A DNA stretch of 33,995 bases from Chara braunii (lineage: Eukaryota > Streptophyta > Charophyceae > Charales > Characeae). Positions 9,980 to 18,944 of this stretch are shown here, one piece after another. Numbering within the stretch: position 1 is the stretch's first letter; each line of letters opens with the position of its first letter. The translations under genes were made by a program, and so were the position numbers. The DNA lies in contig BFEA01000242.1 in the NCBI GenBank assembly GCA_003427395.1, positions 899,058 through 933,052 on the forward strand. Direction: 5' to 3'. Below the pieces are notes generated by a model. That model was given only the letters and a program-made list of their open reading frames with translations, was not told where the DNA came from and made no database searches.

Positions 9980-11509
9980 TTTCCTTTTTCAATACAACAA
10001 TAATTAGTAGACCAGCAGGGGAGTATGCAGCGATTTTCAATTTCCTTCAGACTCTCAGAAATCGTTGCTTTCTCATACACAGAGGTAGGTGGGTGAATAG
10101 GTAACAAGCGGTTTGGGTTGGAACGGTTTCTCTGGGGTCAGGAGCCAGCCAGACAATAGTCCAGTAAAATCAAATACTCGATTTCCTTTTACTGACCCTG
10201 AACCTTTACTGAAGTTAGTATACACAACCCAACATTTCCAGAGATACCCTAGATTTCCAAAGCCCACTAGAAAGCAAGGGAGATCAGTGAGAATGAAAAG
10301 ACATGGCAAGACTAGACAACCATGACCAACCAGACAGAGCGATTCAGTCAGAAAGCGTAGATCCTAGCTCAGACTGCAATTTCGGCCCTAATGACTCTGG
10401 CGGCCATACCCTTGGGTATGGCGAATTACAGTATTCACTGTATCTAGTGAAACACTGCAAATCCAAACAAGCGCTTCTGCCCTACTGACAACTACTGAAT
10501 TGCGATTCACTGCAGACTTACATAATTGAATTCTGACGGATAGAATTGGAGTTATGATTGACCCTAGTTAGCACAGGCTATAATTAGACTCAACGCAAGA
10601 CTACAATTCACAGTATCTCTACCATTCCAATGCAGAAGTCACAGTTTGAGCATGCAGGATCAAGCGCAATACAGTAATGCAGTCACTGAACAATTTTGGA
10701 TGGAAAAGAGTCAACAGAGGGTAAGAAATGAGCAGAAGGAGGTAGGAGAGAGATGGGCCTGGCTGTCATGCAGTCTGCGATTTTTCATTTCAGACACTGA
10801 CAGACAAACAGACCATTACTACTAGCTATTCTAACCTCTGAATCGCTATACAGAGATTTGCATGGAGCGGACTCACTTTCATAGTTCCTTGCAAAGCTTG
10901 TGAAGATCTAGCTATGGCCGACTGAAACCCTCACTTCGCCAATTTCTTCCAGAAATTCCTCCTCTGACCTCCACACATCAAATCTCTCCAGACTCGTTGA
11001 TCCTGATCAGGGTCCTGAGGCGCTTCAGCCCATCTAGTCGGATTCACTGAATCTGACCCTGTGACGCTCAGAAAGCCAACAAAAGATTATCTCGCCATAG
11101 TGCCTGACAGCCGCTGATGTTATAAATAGCCCCAGATGGGGTTAATCTCGTCTGGGATTGACACAGACTGTCAATCCACCTCAGCGCTGCTCAGGGATGA
11201 AGCCGCTCAGAGGTCTATGAAGTCCTCAGGGGTAATTCGCCATTCTGAGGCAATTCGCCGCATTGCCCTCAGGGTTGGCTATGGCGAATTAGCCATGTTC
11301 TCGACACTTCCTGGCAAGCGCCCTGACAGGCTCAGTGTGCTTGTTCAGTGCTAACACTGAACTCCTGAATTCACCGCTTGAAATCTTCTTATCTACTGTC
11401 TAAGTACTGGAGAAGGAGAATCGCCATAAAACTTCTTGCCAGTAGATCGCCAGATGAAGAAGAAGATGCCTCAGTTGCTCTCAACCCTCAGTGTTCCAAT
11501 TCCAATCCC
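9980..11509 (-). other. Untranslated leader of the chromovirus, no gene
   Basis: This 1.5-kb stretch lies between primer binding site and gag and has no convincing ORF. A perfect 9-bp hairpin GCCATACCC-TT-GGGTATGGC lies at 10403-10422. The motif TCGCCAT/ATGGCGA and close variants recur on both strands (near 10416, 10916, 11089, 11235, 11255, 11280, 11421, 11447). A 13-bp inverted pair (GGTAATTCGCCAT and its partner) encloses 11231-11297. A TATAAATA at 11121-11128 is on the plus strand, antisense to the element. Confidence 0.6.
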
Positions 11510-11521
11510 GCTCCGATACCA
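11510..11521 (-). other. Primer binding site, initiator-Met-tRNA type
   Basis: Two bases downstream of the 5' LTR the minus strand reads TGGTATCGGAGC, one mismatch from TGGTATCAGAGC, the common plant initiator-Met site. Position and sequence fix the element's orientation. Confidence 0.85.
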
Positions 11522-11523
11522 AC

Positions 11524-12561
11524 TGTTATGAACTTGGTTGTCCGACGATTTTCTCGCCACTCACACACAGTGTCTGATACACGGCCATACACATACCAGA
11601 CAAAGGGGAGAGGAGACAGAGTCCAAACTGCACACAGACAAAGATAAGCAGCGGAATTCAACCATGCACAGATGGGGAGAGACACACAGTGATTCTCACT
11701 CTCTGACAGACTCCCAACAACCAATCACAAGAAGACACCTGCGAGGATAACAATCGGAATCACACTGATGATGAGCCAACTCCAACCAATAATCGTTACA
11801 GAGTTTATCCCAATGTCTCGCCACCCTCAGAACTCCACACACCACTCTCTATTCCACACCCAGTTAGTAGCGCAACACTGAATCCGCCTCCTAGAAGCCA
11901 GCGCCAACCATCCAGATGAAGAACATGAATCGCGATGAAGTCTTCAGTGTCGAGGAGTAACTCTGACGAAGAAGATGGCAGTTATGGCTGCCACACCACT
12001 GACGAAGCCCATGAAGGGCGACAGTGGTCCACCCACATACGCTCAGTGAAAAACCTCCAAACAGCCCAGCCAATCGCAGATACCCTCAGGGGTAGATGCT
12101 CAGAGGGTGCCCCAACTATGGCAAGCACCGACAGGCTGGCTATGGCTGTCGTCCACGATGAGGGTCTCAGGATGCCGCCTGTAGACAATCACCACCACCA
12201 ACTTGCTTGGCTCCAAAACATTGTATCGCGAAAATGAAATGCCAAAAGTCCCTAACCTACAAGCTCAATCATGTTAATAGATTAGCCTACTCTAGACCTA
12301 GACCTATTGGACCGGTACCGCATCAGTTTGGCCTGTTCGGCATGGGCCCTACCCGGCTATACGGTGTCTAACCCGTAACAGCAAAGGGGAACTCGGGCCT
12401 GCAATTTTTGTGTAAATTGCAAATATGTCGCTCACGAATTTCCCTCAGGACTAGACCGACGGTTAGTCCCTAACACAACCAAAATTACGAACCTGACCCT
12501 AAGACACGACTATACAACCTCGCAGTCAGATCTCAACATCAGAAATCAGCAAGTCATTACA
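11524..12561 (-). repeat. 5' LTR of the chromovirus
   Basis: It is a direct repeat of 1601-2718. The coding strand begins TGTAATGACTTGC and ends CATAACA. It adjoins the primer binding site at 11510-11521 and the AGTT target repeat at 12562-12565. The conserved hairpin CTGCAATTT..AAATTGCAA is at 12399-12422. Scattered substitutions against the other LTR indicate an old insertion; I did not compute an exact divergence. Confidence 0.9.
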
Positions 12562-12565
12562 AGTT

Positions 12566-12974
12566 GGCTCTCGTATGTTTCCCTCACTCGTTTCTTACAA
12601 CACCTAAACACTTGGTAGCTACTCAGTCCTTCTTCATATTCGAGTCTCACCATTAAACGCCTCCCAACATTCATCCCATGCCTTGATCTGACCACCCGAG
12701 AGATGATACCGCAAGGATCGCCCTCTTCCTCCTCTTGAAATTCTCTCACCACCTTGTAAAGACGAAATAGTCAGTCTAACATGAAACCTCTGGTGTACAA
12801 TGCTTCACGGCACTACGATATGCGGAGAAGGGCAGTCAGCAGTTGTTCACTGTGGTTATTCGTTGTTTCAACCACACACATAACCTCGAAGCTCCTGCCA
12901 ACTACCTCCTTCAAGCGAATGTGCCTGAGGAGAATCTTCCCCCCTTGCTACACGATTTCAGTCATGCCGAATCA
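12566..12974 (-). pseudogene. PLE linker between GIY-YIG and RT
   Basis: This stretch continues the PLE downstream of the nuclease up to the gypsy insertion point. Short charged open segments (for example EFQEEEEGDPCGIIS) are present in shifting frames, but I recognise no domain. It is contiguous with 1600-963 on the far side of the gypsy element. Confidence 0.45.
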
Positions 12975-13660
12975 TCAATTGACCACTGACCAGTCCTCAC
13001 ACCATTGTGTGCCTTGGCCTACCCTTACTGTCGTATTCTCCTCGCTCTTTGACAAGAGCCGACTCGACAAATATCCTTTCAATCTATTGGACTCGATCAG
13101 GACAGGTGCCACACCGTTGTTAGTTTCACCTTGTCTGTTCTTGGCTTGTCTTTGTCTTCCTCCTGGTCTGTTCTTCTTGTGGCGTGTTCTCCTTCCTTTC
13201 GTGTTCAACACCAGGCATAAGTTCCTAATATAGAAGCCTTCCAACTCCTGCAATCCATCCTTCATACCCGTTACTAGCGGGATAGCCACATACTCACGCC
13301 ATCCTTTTTTCTCATCCATCAGTACAACTTGTGTTGTTTGACCTCCTCCTTGGTTTCCGCCAATCTCTTGTGTTCCTCCCACCTTTCCTCCAGCTTATGA
13401 GTCGTCCGTCCAATGTACGTTGCCCTGAAAAGTGGCGACACAAGTGCGTATACGCAGGATTTGAATTCGGCAAACCAGGCGCCGTCATGTCTGTCCCACC
13501 CAGTCGCGTTCTTCACGAACTTGTCTAGCCATGGTATGCGCCCCTCCTTGGTCAGCTTAACCACCAATAGCCTCAACTCATGTTCAATTCGCTCCTTTGC
13601 TCACGGTTACCCCTCCTCAAGGGGTCATGGCTCTTCTTCATGAAGCGCTGCCAGGTGCAT
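12975..13660 (-). pseudogene. GIY-YIG endonuclease domain of a Penelope-like element
   Basis: The minus strand reads CVYALVSPLFRATYIGRT, the paired GIY and YIG blocks. LEERWEEHKRLAE supplies the catalytic Arg and the following His. After a one-base frameshift near 13325 come YVAIPLVTGM and LEGFYIRNLCLVLNTKG, holding the metal-binding Glu and the conserved Asn. A basic tail (KGRRTRHKKNR) follows. In PLEs this nuclease nicks the target for reverse transcription. Here it lies upstream of the RT, unlike canonical PLEs where it is C-terminal. An LRLLVVKLTKEGRIPWLDKF lead-in precedes it. Confidence 0.75.
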
Positions 13661-13682
13661 TACGAAGTTTGGTGTTCATGTG

Positions 13683-13916
13683 TCATTCATAATCTTCAAT
13701 TACTCGGCCATCCGGGTTGATCTGCTCGCTAATCCAGATAGGTGGGTCTTCTTTCCGTTTTGCGTATGCAATTTCAGCTCTTGCTTCGGCAAGTGCGTTA
13801 ATGAGGTCATCCTTGCGGTTGCTCTTGACTTTCACCTTCTCGTCCTTCACCATCTTCATCAGGAATGGTACATCCTTGGTCTTCAAGAAACGTTTGGTTT
13901 CCTCGATGAACTCCAT
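13683..13916 (-). pseudogene. SAP-like segment N-terminal to the GIY-YIG domain
   Basis: The 77-residue open segment contains KDVPFLMKMVKDEKVKVKSN followed by RKDDLINALAEARAEIAYAK. This resembles a SAP-type DNA-binding helix pair (hydrophobic helix, short basic loop, K..L...L helix). It lies in the same strand and order as the nuclease and is probably part of the same polyprotein. The SAP label is by eye and tentative. Confidence 0.4.
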
Positions 13917-13919
13917 GTG

Positions 13920-14960
13920 TCCTTCTGCTCCTGGTCCGGCTATTACTGCCTACCTTCCTGGTACGACCCGGTCGAATCCTAGCGGTTATCTTTCCTGTTC
14001 CTGCGTAGATGATATGCGTCTAACGAGAGCTATTATGGCAAACAAAACGTTCGGTCCAACCATTCTCAAACCCGACATCGACGTGTAAGTTCGTGCTTTG
14101 GAAGTCGGTGGAGTCTGCTCCTCTAGAGTTGCCTTGGCCTGCGCCGCCTTAAGTCTCTCTCCTCTCGTGGTGTTGTTCCTTATCTAGTAGCTTTTGGGCC
14201 AGCCTCGCTTCCCAATCCAGGGTCGTGTTTGCCTTCTTCCCCACAGGTTCCTCTTCTTCCCGGACTCGCTCTTTGTCGTGCTTCCTCTTGACGCGCTCAA
14301 GTTCGGCTTCCTGTAGGAGAAGCAGGTCATGGCGGATATCTTCGACTATGATGGGGTTCTTAGCGGTTCCCGCCTTTATGTCCTCGACAGCTTCCTAAAA
14401 CATCTTGTTTTGTTTCGGAAGCTTCTCGACTATCACCTGAGTCCTTGTTGGGAGATCTTCAATACAATAATCATCTCCAACCTCGCTTCTCGCTCCTCAA
14501 CTCTCTGTTGTTTCTCTTGCTCATGTCTTTCTCGTTCTTCTTTTAGCAGTCAAATCTCCCCTTTTCTTACAACTCTCTTTGTCTTCCTCCATGCTCTCCT
14601 TCTCCTCCCGCTTCTCTTGTAGAAACGTTGCACAAAACTCATGCATCATCAACACTGCGTCAACAATCTCCTTGTTAGATGTCAAGTTATTATTTATTAT
14701 TATTGCTATGGTCGTTGTGGTAATTGTTATAGTAATTATTGTTTCCATTCCCACATCTATAACTACCATCACGATCCTGCCACTCCACCGCGTGGATAGC
14801 ACCAGGCCCATTCATAGGTACGATCTGTCAGTCCTCCTTACTTGCTGACGTCGATGCCACACTCTGCCTGTTCGTCTCTCATAGTCTCACGACAGATGCC
14901 CTGGCTCCCCACAATTATAGCACTTCGGGATCAAGTTATTCCAGTCCGCCATATTCATAC
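13920..14960 (-). pseudogene. PLE N-terminal region: CCHC knuckle and charged coiled-coil
   Basis: Near 14922-14880 the minus strand encodes KCYNCGEPGHLS, then a TGA, then D and Y, where a knuckle would have R, D and C; this fits a decayed CCHC zinc knuckle. Downstream (14640-14200) are Glu/Lys/Arg-rich stretches in alternating frames, for example FLQEKREEKESMEEDKESC, consistent with a coiled coil. A fragment AQAKATLEEQ lies near 14140-14110. Several stops and frameshifts are present. Whether this belongs to the PLE or to another element is inferred from strand, order and closeness. Confidence 0.4.
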
Positions 14961-15440
14961 GGAACCACCGCTGATAGGTATTATTCCCTACCTGGTTGCT
15001 ACACTCAACGATGCTAGAACGAAAGATAGTGCTCTAACAAGCTGCGCACAGAGTGTGCAGTCTAAGGGATCGAGAGAGACCAGATTCATCACCACAATGA
15101 CCTTAATGACTTCGATAGTGTGAGACAGTTCGAAAAATCACGGCATGACCATTCATTCATTCGTACATATGCAATCCACCTTTCTTCGCATTCAATTTCG
15201 ATCTCATCACCCTTTTTGGATTCATACACTTCCCGCTACTCATTCACACGTACATTCATTGAGCCCTCATCACAACCATAAACCATTCGTCACACACACG
15301 ATAACGTCGCAAATCGCTCAATCACGTACTCGGCTTACACAAACTGGACATGGATACGGACAAGTGACTCGACAAAGCAAGAAGTAACAAGAATCCCTTC
15401 GAAATTTTGATAGTTACGAATGATACAGCATGGAGTGCGA
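14961..15440. other. No gene recognised
   Basis: Unassigned sequence, possibly PLE upstream region. CA/AT-rich phrases with CATTCATTC and CACACACG are present. No convincing coding potential on either strand. Confidence 0.4.
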
Positions 15441-15442
15441 AA

Positions 15443-15526
15443 TGAAGCACTCTTATGTCATCGTGAAGTGAAAACGCACGTGCCCTTCTTCATCCTTGAA
15501 TGAAGCACTCTAATGTCATTGTGAAG
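15443..15526. repeat. Short local duplication (TGAAGCACTC unit)
   Basis: A 26-bp unit beginning TGAAGCACTC and ending GTGAAG occurs at 15443-15468 and 15501-15526 with two mismatches. Between the copies, 15466-15496 matches PLE sequence at 1424-1453. Confidence 0.7.
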
Positions 15527-15559
15527 CTCAGTAGTGGTGGTGATTGAGGTGGTGATGGC

Positions 15560-15593
15560 GAGTGTTTGAGTGTTTGAGTGTTTGAGTGTTTGA
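15560..15593. repeat. Octamer tandem repeat (GAGTGTTT)4
   Basis: Four perfect tandem copies of GAGTGTTT. Confidence 0.9.
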
Positions 15594-15599
15594 TGTGAA

Positions 15600-16826
15600 A
15601 TGGTGCTACGTGGGTGAGTTATTAAGGTCTCAAACTGGTGATTTTAAAGTTGAGATTTCTAGTGTTGTCGGTCCCTTGTTCCACAAAGAGGAAAAGATTT
15701 GAGACTGAGAGAGCTTGTTGTGGAAAGAGGAAAGGTCAGTTGACTCGACCAACACCCCGAATAAATTAGGAATAGAAGAGATTTACAGGGAAGAGAAAGA
15801 GTGAAAGTCATAAGGAACGGTGAAAGGAAATGAACAAAGGAACGGATAGACATGCGGGAGGAAATATGTGTTGACCCCGAAAGGGGACTATGCTTGTCTA
15901 AATTTGTGTTGAGTGTGCAACTGAGTAGTTAGGTTAAAGTCGGACGCCCAGTGAGGCAAAGAAAAAAAAGCGAAAAAAAGGATGGAGAAAGGAAGTGATT
16001 GTGAATATAGCTCTTGGCCTCGGATAACCTTCTCCTCATATGTCGTCTATCCCACTTCCTTTTCCTGCCTTCTCGACCACTATATGTTGTGATAAAGGAA
16101 CGATGCAGTTTTAAGAGAATGTGGGTGGGGCCCCCCGGAAAGACTAAGGGGCTTATAGACAAACAAGGCAACAAAGTCAAGAGGATGGGGTTTTGTGCAT
16201 GATGAGCTGGGTATAAACGTCATATGGAAGGAATACCAGCTTCGGTAAGCGGACAAGCCGCAGAGCCAACCCAGATGAAGGAGGCGTTTTCTCACGATGG
16301 GATAAACAAAAAAATATATATGAGGGCAAGAGTTAGGGAACGAGGGGCACCCGAGTGATGTGAAAGAGGTCGCGCATCTAGGACGACCAGCATAAGCTGA
16401 GGTGTAAGTCCTTAGCCTCGATGAAGCCCACGGGACCTAGGTGTACTGAAAGATGGATGAAGGCCCAAGAAGGGCGCTTAAGAAGAGAACTTCTCAACGA
16501 GCCCCCTGGACTGCTTGAGTATTGGAAGGATATATTGCATAACTAGAACCAATAATTTACGCTTCTGCCTAGATTAACGAGACTGCCTACCTCAGTGCAA
16601 GGGCTGAGCTACACCCCCCGATGTCAAAGCTCTCTCGCTCGACGGCTCACCCCCATCCATCTCAAAGCAGTGGGGGTATCCCTGTGACAAAACGCCCCGC
16701 GCCCCTGATATGAACACGGGCGGGGCTGAGCCCACTGGGACCCCTCTAGCATAGCGGGAGAAGTCATTAAGGCTCAAAAGTCTAACAGGGTGGGCCCCTA
16801 CACCAGCCCGTTGTTGATCAATTTCA
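15600..16826. other. No gene recognised
   Basis: Short ORFs only, none with a recognisable domain. GC-rich phrases at 16600-16800 include CCCCGCGCCCC and GGGCGGGGC. This may be old repeat sequence. Confidence 0.4.
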
Positions 16827-17538
16827 TTGGTGGCCTTTTTTGCCTTTTCGACCTCCGAAAGCCACAGTGAGAGGCCTGAGGCCGATGTATGGGAAATGTA
16901 CTGGTGGTTTAATTTGTATGCCCCCGTGAGTCGAAATCATCGGAAATGGTTTTGGATATCCCTCCCGACCATCCTCCCGTACCCGGAAATGGTTTTGGAT
17001 ATCCCTCCCCACCAACACCATTATTTGCCCCCAGATGGACTACGCCCAACCTGGTCTCATGCACACAGACAGTCAGGCTCTTCGCTTGACCATAGCCAAC
17101 TTGGGTTTGGTGGATGCCTTTCGGGTACTGTACCCACCAGACCGTGTGATCACTTGGACTGACCTCCTTCCCCATCGCCGCAACCAGTTGAATGTGATAT
17201 GGACGGACCGAGGCACATTAATGGAGATTATGCAAGTTGAGGTTATACCCCAAATCAGCTCGATCATGCCAGTCCTTGTACAAATTGCCTTGACTCGGGG
17301 AATCTGCATCCAAAGACTGCCAGTAGCCATACCAGCACGGGTATTTTCAGAATGTCTTTCTAAGGCCCTGGTGGAGGAGCACTGGACAGAATGGCTAAAG
17401 CAGTGCATGCCGGATTGGCCCCCGTTGACCTGGTTGTGCCAGGGACTGAAGATCGTGCTTGGAGTGTTCAAGCAACAATTAAAGGTGAAGCGCATGGCTA
17501 GAGAGAGGATGGGTAGGGAGTACGTGGAGTGGATGTAG
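16827..17538 (+). pseudogene. LINE endonuclease (APE-type) fragment
   Basis: One frame reads WWFNLYAPVSRNHRKWFW, close to the vNxYAP..R..F block of LINE AP-endonucleases. After a frameshift, LTIANLGLVDAFRVLYPPDR, VITWTD, RRNQLNVIWTDRGTLM and a VEVIPQISSIMPVLVQI segment match the late endonuclease region (L.D..R..P....TW..., R.D.I, then S.H.PV). The SDH catalytic site is degraded (SSIMPV). A 26-bp unit starting CGGAAATGG is duplicated at about 16949-17010, probably by slippage. No RT motifs follow before the next distinct LINE piece. Confidence 0.55.
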
Positions 17539-18045
17539 GTTCTCGATGCACGACCAGGTCAGGGCCAATCAGATGAGTTATCCTCCTTTTGTGCTCCGCT
17601 TTGTTTTCGACTACACACATTGAGCATCCCTTGTGCCATATGAAGGAGCGGGAACAAATTCCCTCTACATTTCTATCGATCCTTATCTCTCTCCACTCAC
17701 AATTGCGGTCTCACTGATGCGCCACATGTTCTGACCAGAATTTGGGTGCAGAATTTAGTTGCACCTCCATATCCCACTCCTGACACCTCACTATTGCAGA
17801 CGTTGGCTATTCCCAGTGATCCCCTTTCATGGCAGCGAGTTCTTCACTATGAGTATCTTCAATGGCGTTGAATAAGTCGTGCCTGTCTCCTTGTGGACAG
17901 CCGCCAATGGCATGGGTAGCACAAATGAGAGAAAGGGAGGGATCCCTTGGCATGGGTAGGTAAGAAGAGCAGCACAAGAGTCAGAATCTCAAGTTCTTTC
18001 TATCTAACCCACAGGATATCCCCTGCTCATAGTCTACTTGCATCT
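17539..18045 (+). other. Possible LINE-derived sequence, no clear gene
   Basis: A readable stretch near 17715-17870 encodes GLTDAPHVLTRIW and PLSWQRVLHYEYLQW. It has LINE-like character but no diagnostic motif. No FADD/YADD-type RT box was found here. Confidence 0.3.
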
Positions 18046-18100
18046 TTTTTGTGTTTTTTTAATAAGTCTGGGTTGTTGTAGAGATTGGAAGCCGTACTTC
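18046..18100 (-). repeat. Retroposon 3' end with A-rich tail
   Basis: On the minus strand CTCTACAACAACCCAGACTT runs into an A-rich tail. The same end (CTCTACAACAACCTGGGCTT plus A-rich tail) occurs at 31122-31175 on the minus strand, so the two are 3' ends of one retroposon family. Confidence 0.55.
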
Positions 18101-18309
18101 GACAGTCACCTTGATTAGTTGGCCATTAAGTTATCCAGATGGTCAACAGAGGGGCTCATTCCTTACGAGACTCCCTCACGCCGTTCGCTCTCATCATATC
18201 TCCCGGGCGCACCCCCTCCCCTCTCAATCATTGAATCATTTCACTCCCCGAGTCACGGTGGCACAAGGGGAATCGACAGTTGTGACCTCCCTCAACCATA
18301 CCTCAACTA

Positions 18310-18501
18310 CCGTCTTCCCCCCGACATAATGCATATGCATTGTACACGAGTACAACACATAGGTTGCTTTCTATTTAAATACAACACATATGCCTTCTCT
18401 TCAGTCATACCTTATTTTCAAATACAACACAAACGCGTTTTTTTCAAATTTCCAATTTTTCTCGAATACAACGTATATGCGTTATGTTCCGGGAAAGACG
18501 G
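18310..18501. mobile_element. TA-flanked MITE (192 bp)
   Basis: Terminal inverted repeats of about 40 bp start CCGTCTTCCCCCCGACATAA on the left and, read inward from the right, CCGTCTTTCCCGGAACATAA, with good but imperfect pairing. Dinucleotide TA abuts both ends (18308-18309, 18502-18503), as for mariner/Tc1-type elements. The phrase AATACAACACATATGC and variants recur inside. No ORF, so it would be non-autonomous. Confidence 0.7.
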
Positions 18502-18944
18502 TAGCTAATGATGACTACTCTTAAACAGTCAGTGCAGTAGACCCTATTTTGCCAAGCCTATTTTTTTTACCAGCTTTAGAAGTTTCGAACCTTAGTGGAG
18601 GCTCTTGGCCTCAAAGAAACACAGTGGCGCTATACTCCAACCATTGCGATCTGGGAACTGACAGTCAAAGGTCGGCACCGACTTTTTTTTTTTTCGTCGA
18701 GGCCGTCGGGCTGCTACTGGTCCAGCCTGCAGCCTTCTTGCATACCAGCGCATCCTTTGGAGGCAGCGGACTCGTACCTATAATTTAACAACAAAGCTGA
18801 ATACAATCCCAGTCAACACATCTGAAGCTCCTCAGGCCATCAAGCGACAATGCAGTTTTGTCAACCAGCTAGAAGGCAAGACTACTATCCACTCCTCACC
18901 AAAACACTGTGTGGCCATGTTTATAGCACAGTGCGTCATTTAGA

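Larger units (their letters stand above)
1601..12561 (-). mobile_element. Ty3/gypsy chromovirus, complete but inactive, inserted in a PLE
   Basis: Two long direct repeats (1601-2718 and 11524-12561) bound the element. On the coding (minus) strand each LTR begins TGYAATGACTTGC and ends CATAACA, the expected TG..CA ends. The 4-bp AGTT occurs immediately outside both ends (1597-1600 and 12562-12565) and is taken as the target-site duplication. Reading 5' to 3' on the minus strand: 5' LTR, primer binding site, a 1.5-kb leader, gag, zinc knuckle, protease, RT, RNase H, integrase, chromodomain, 3' LTR. The C-terminal chromodomain places it among the chromoviruses. At least five TAG stops, one TAA and several frameshifts show it cannot make its proteins. 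It carries two later insertions, at 3052-4359 and about 4925-5583. Confidence 0.92.

Noticed and set aside
18660-18695. GGTCGGCACCGAC followed by a T run as a Pol III RNA gene end
   Set aside because: Stem is only 5 bp, no upstream promoter element or known RNA sequence; it lies in LINE-like sequence.
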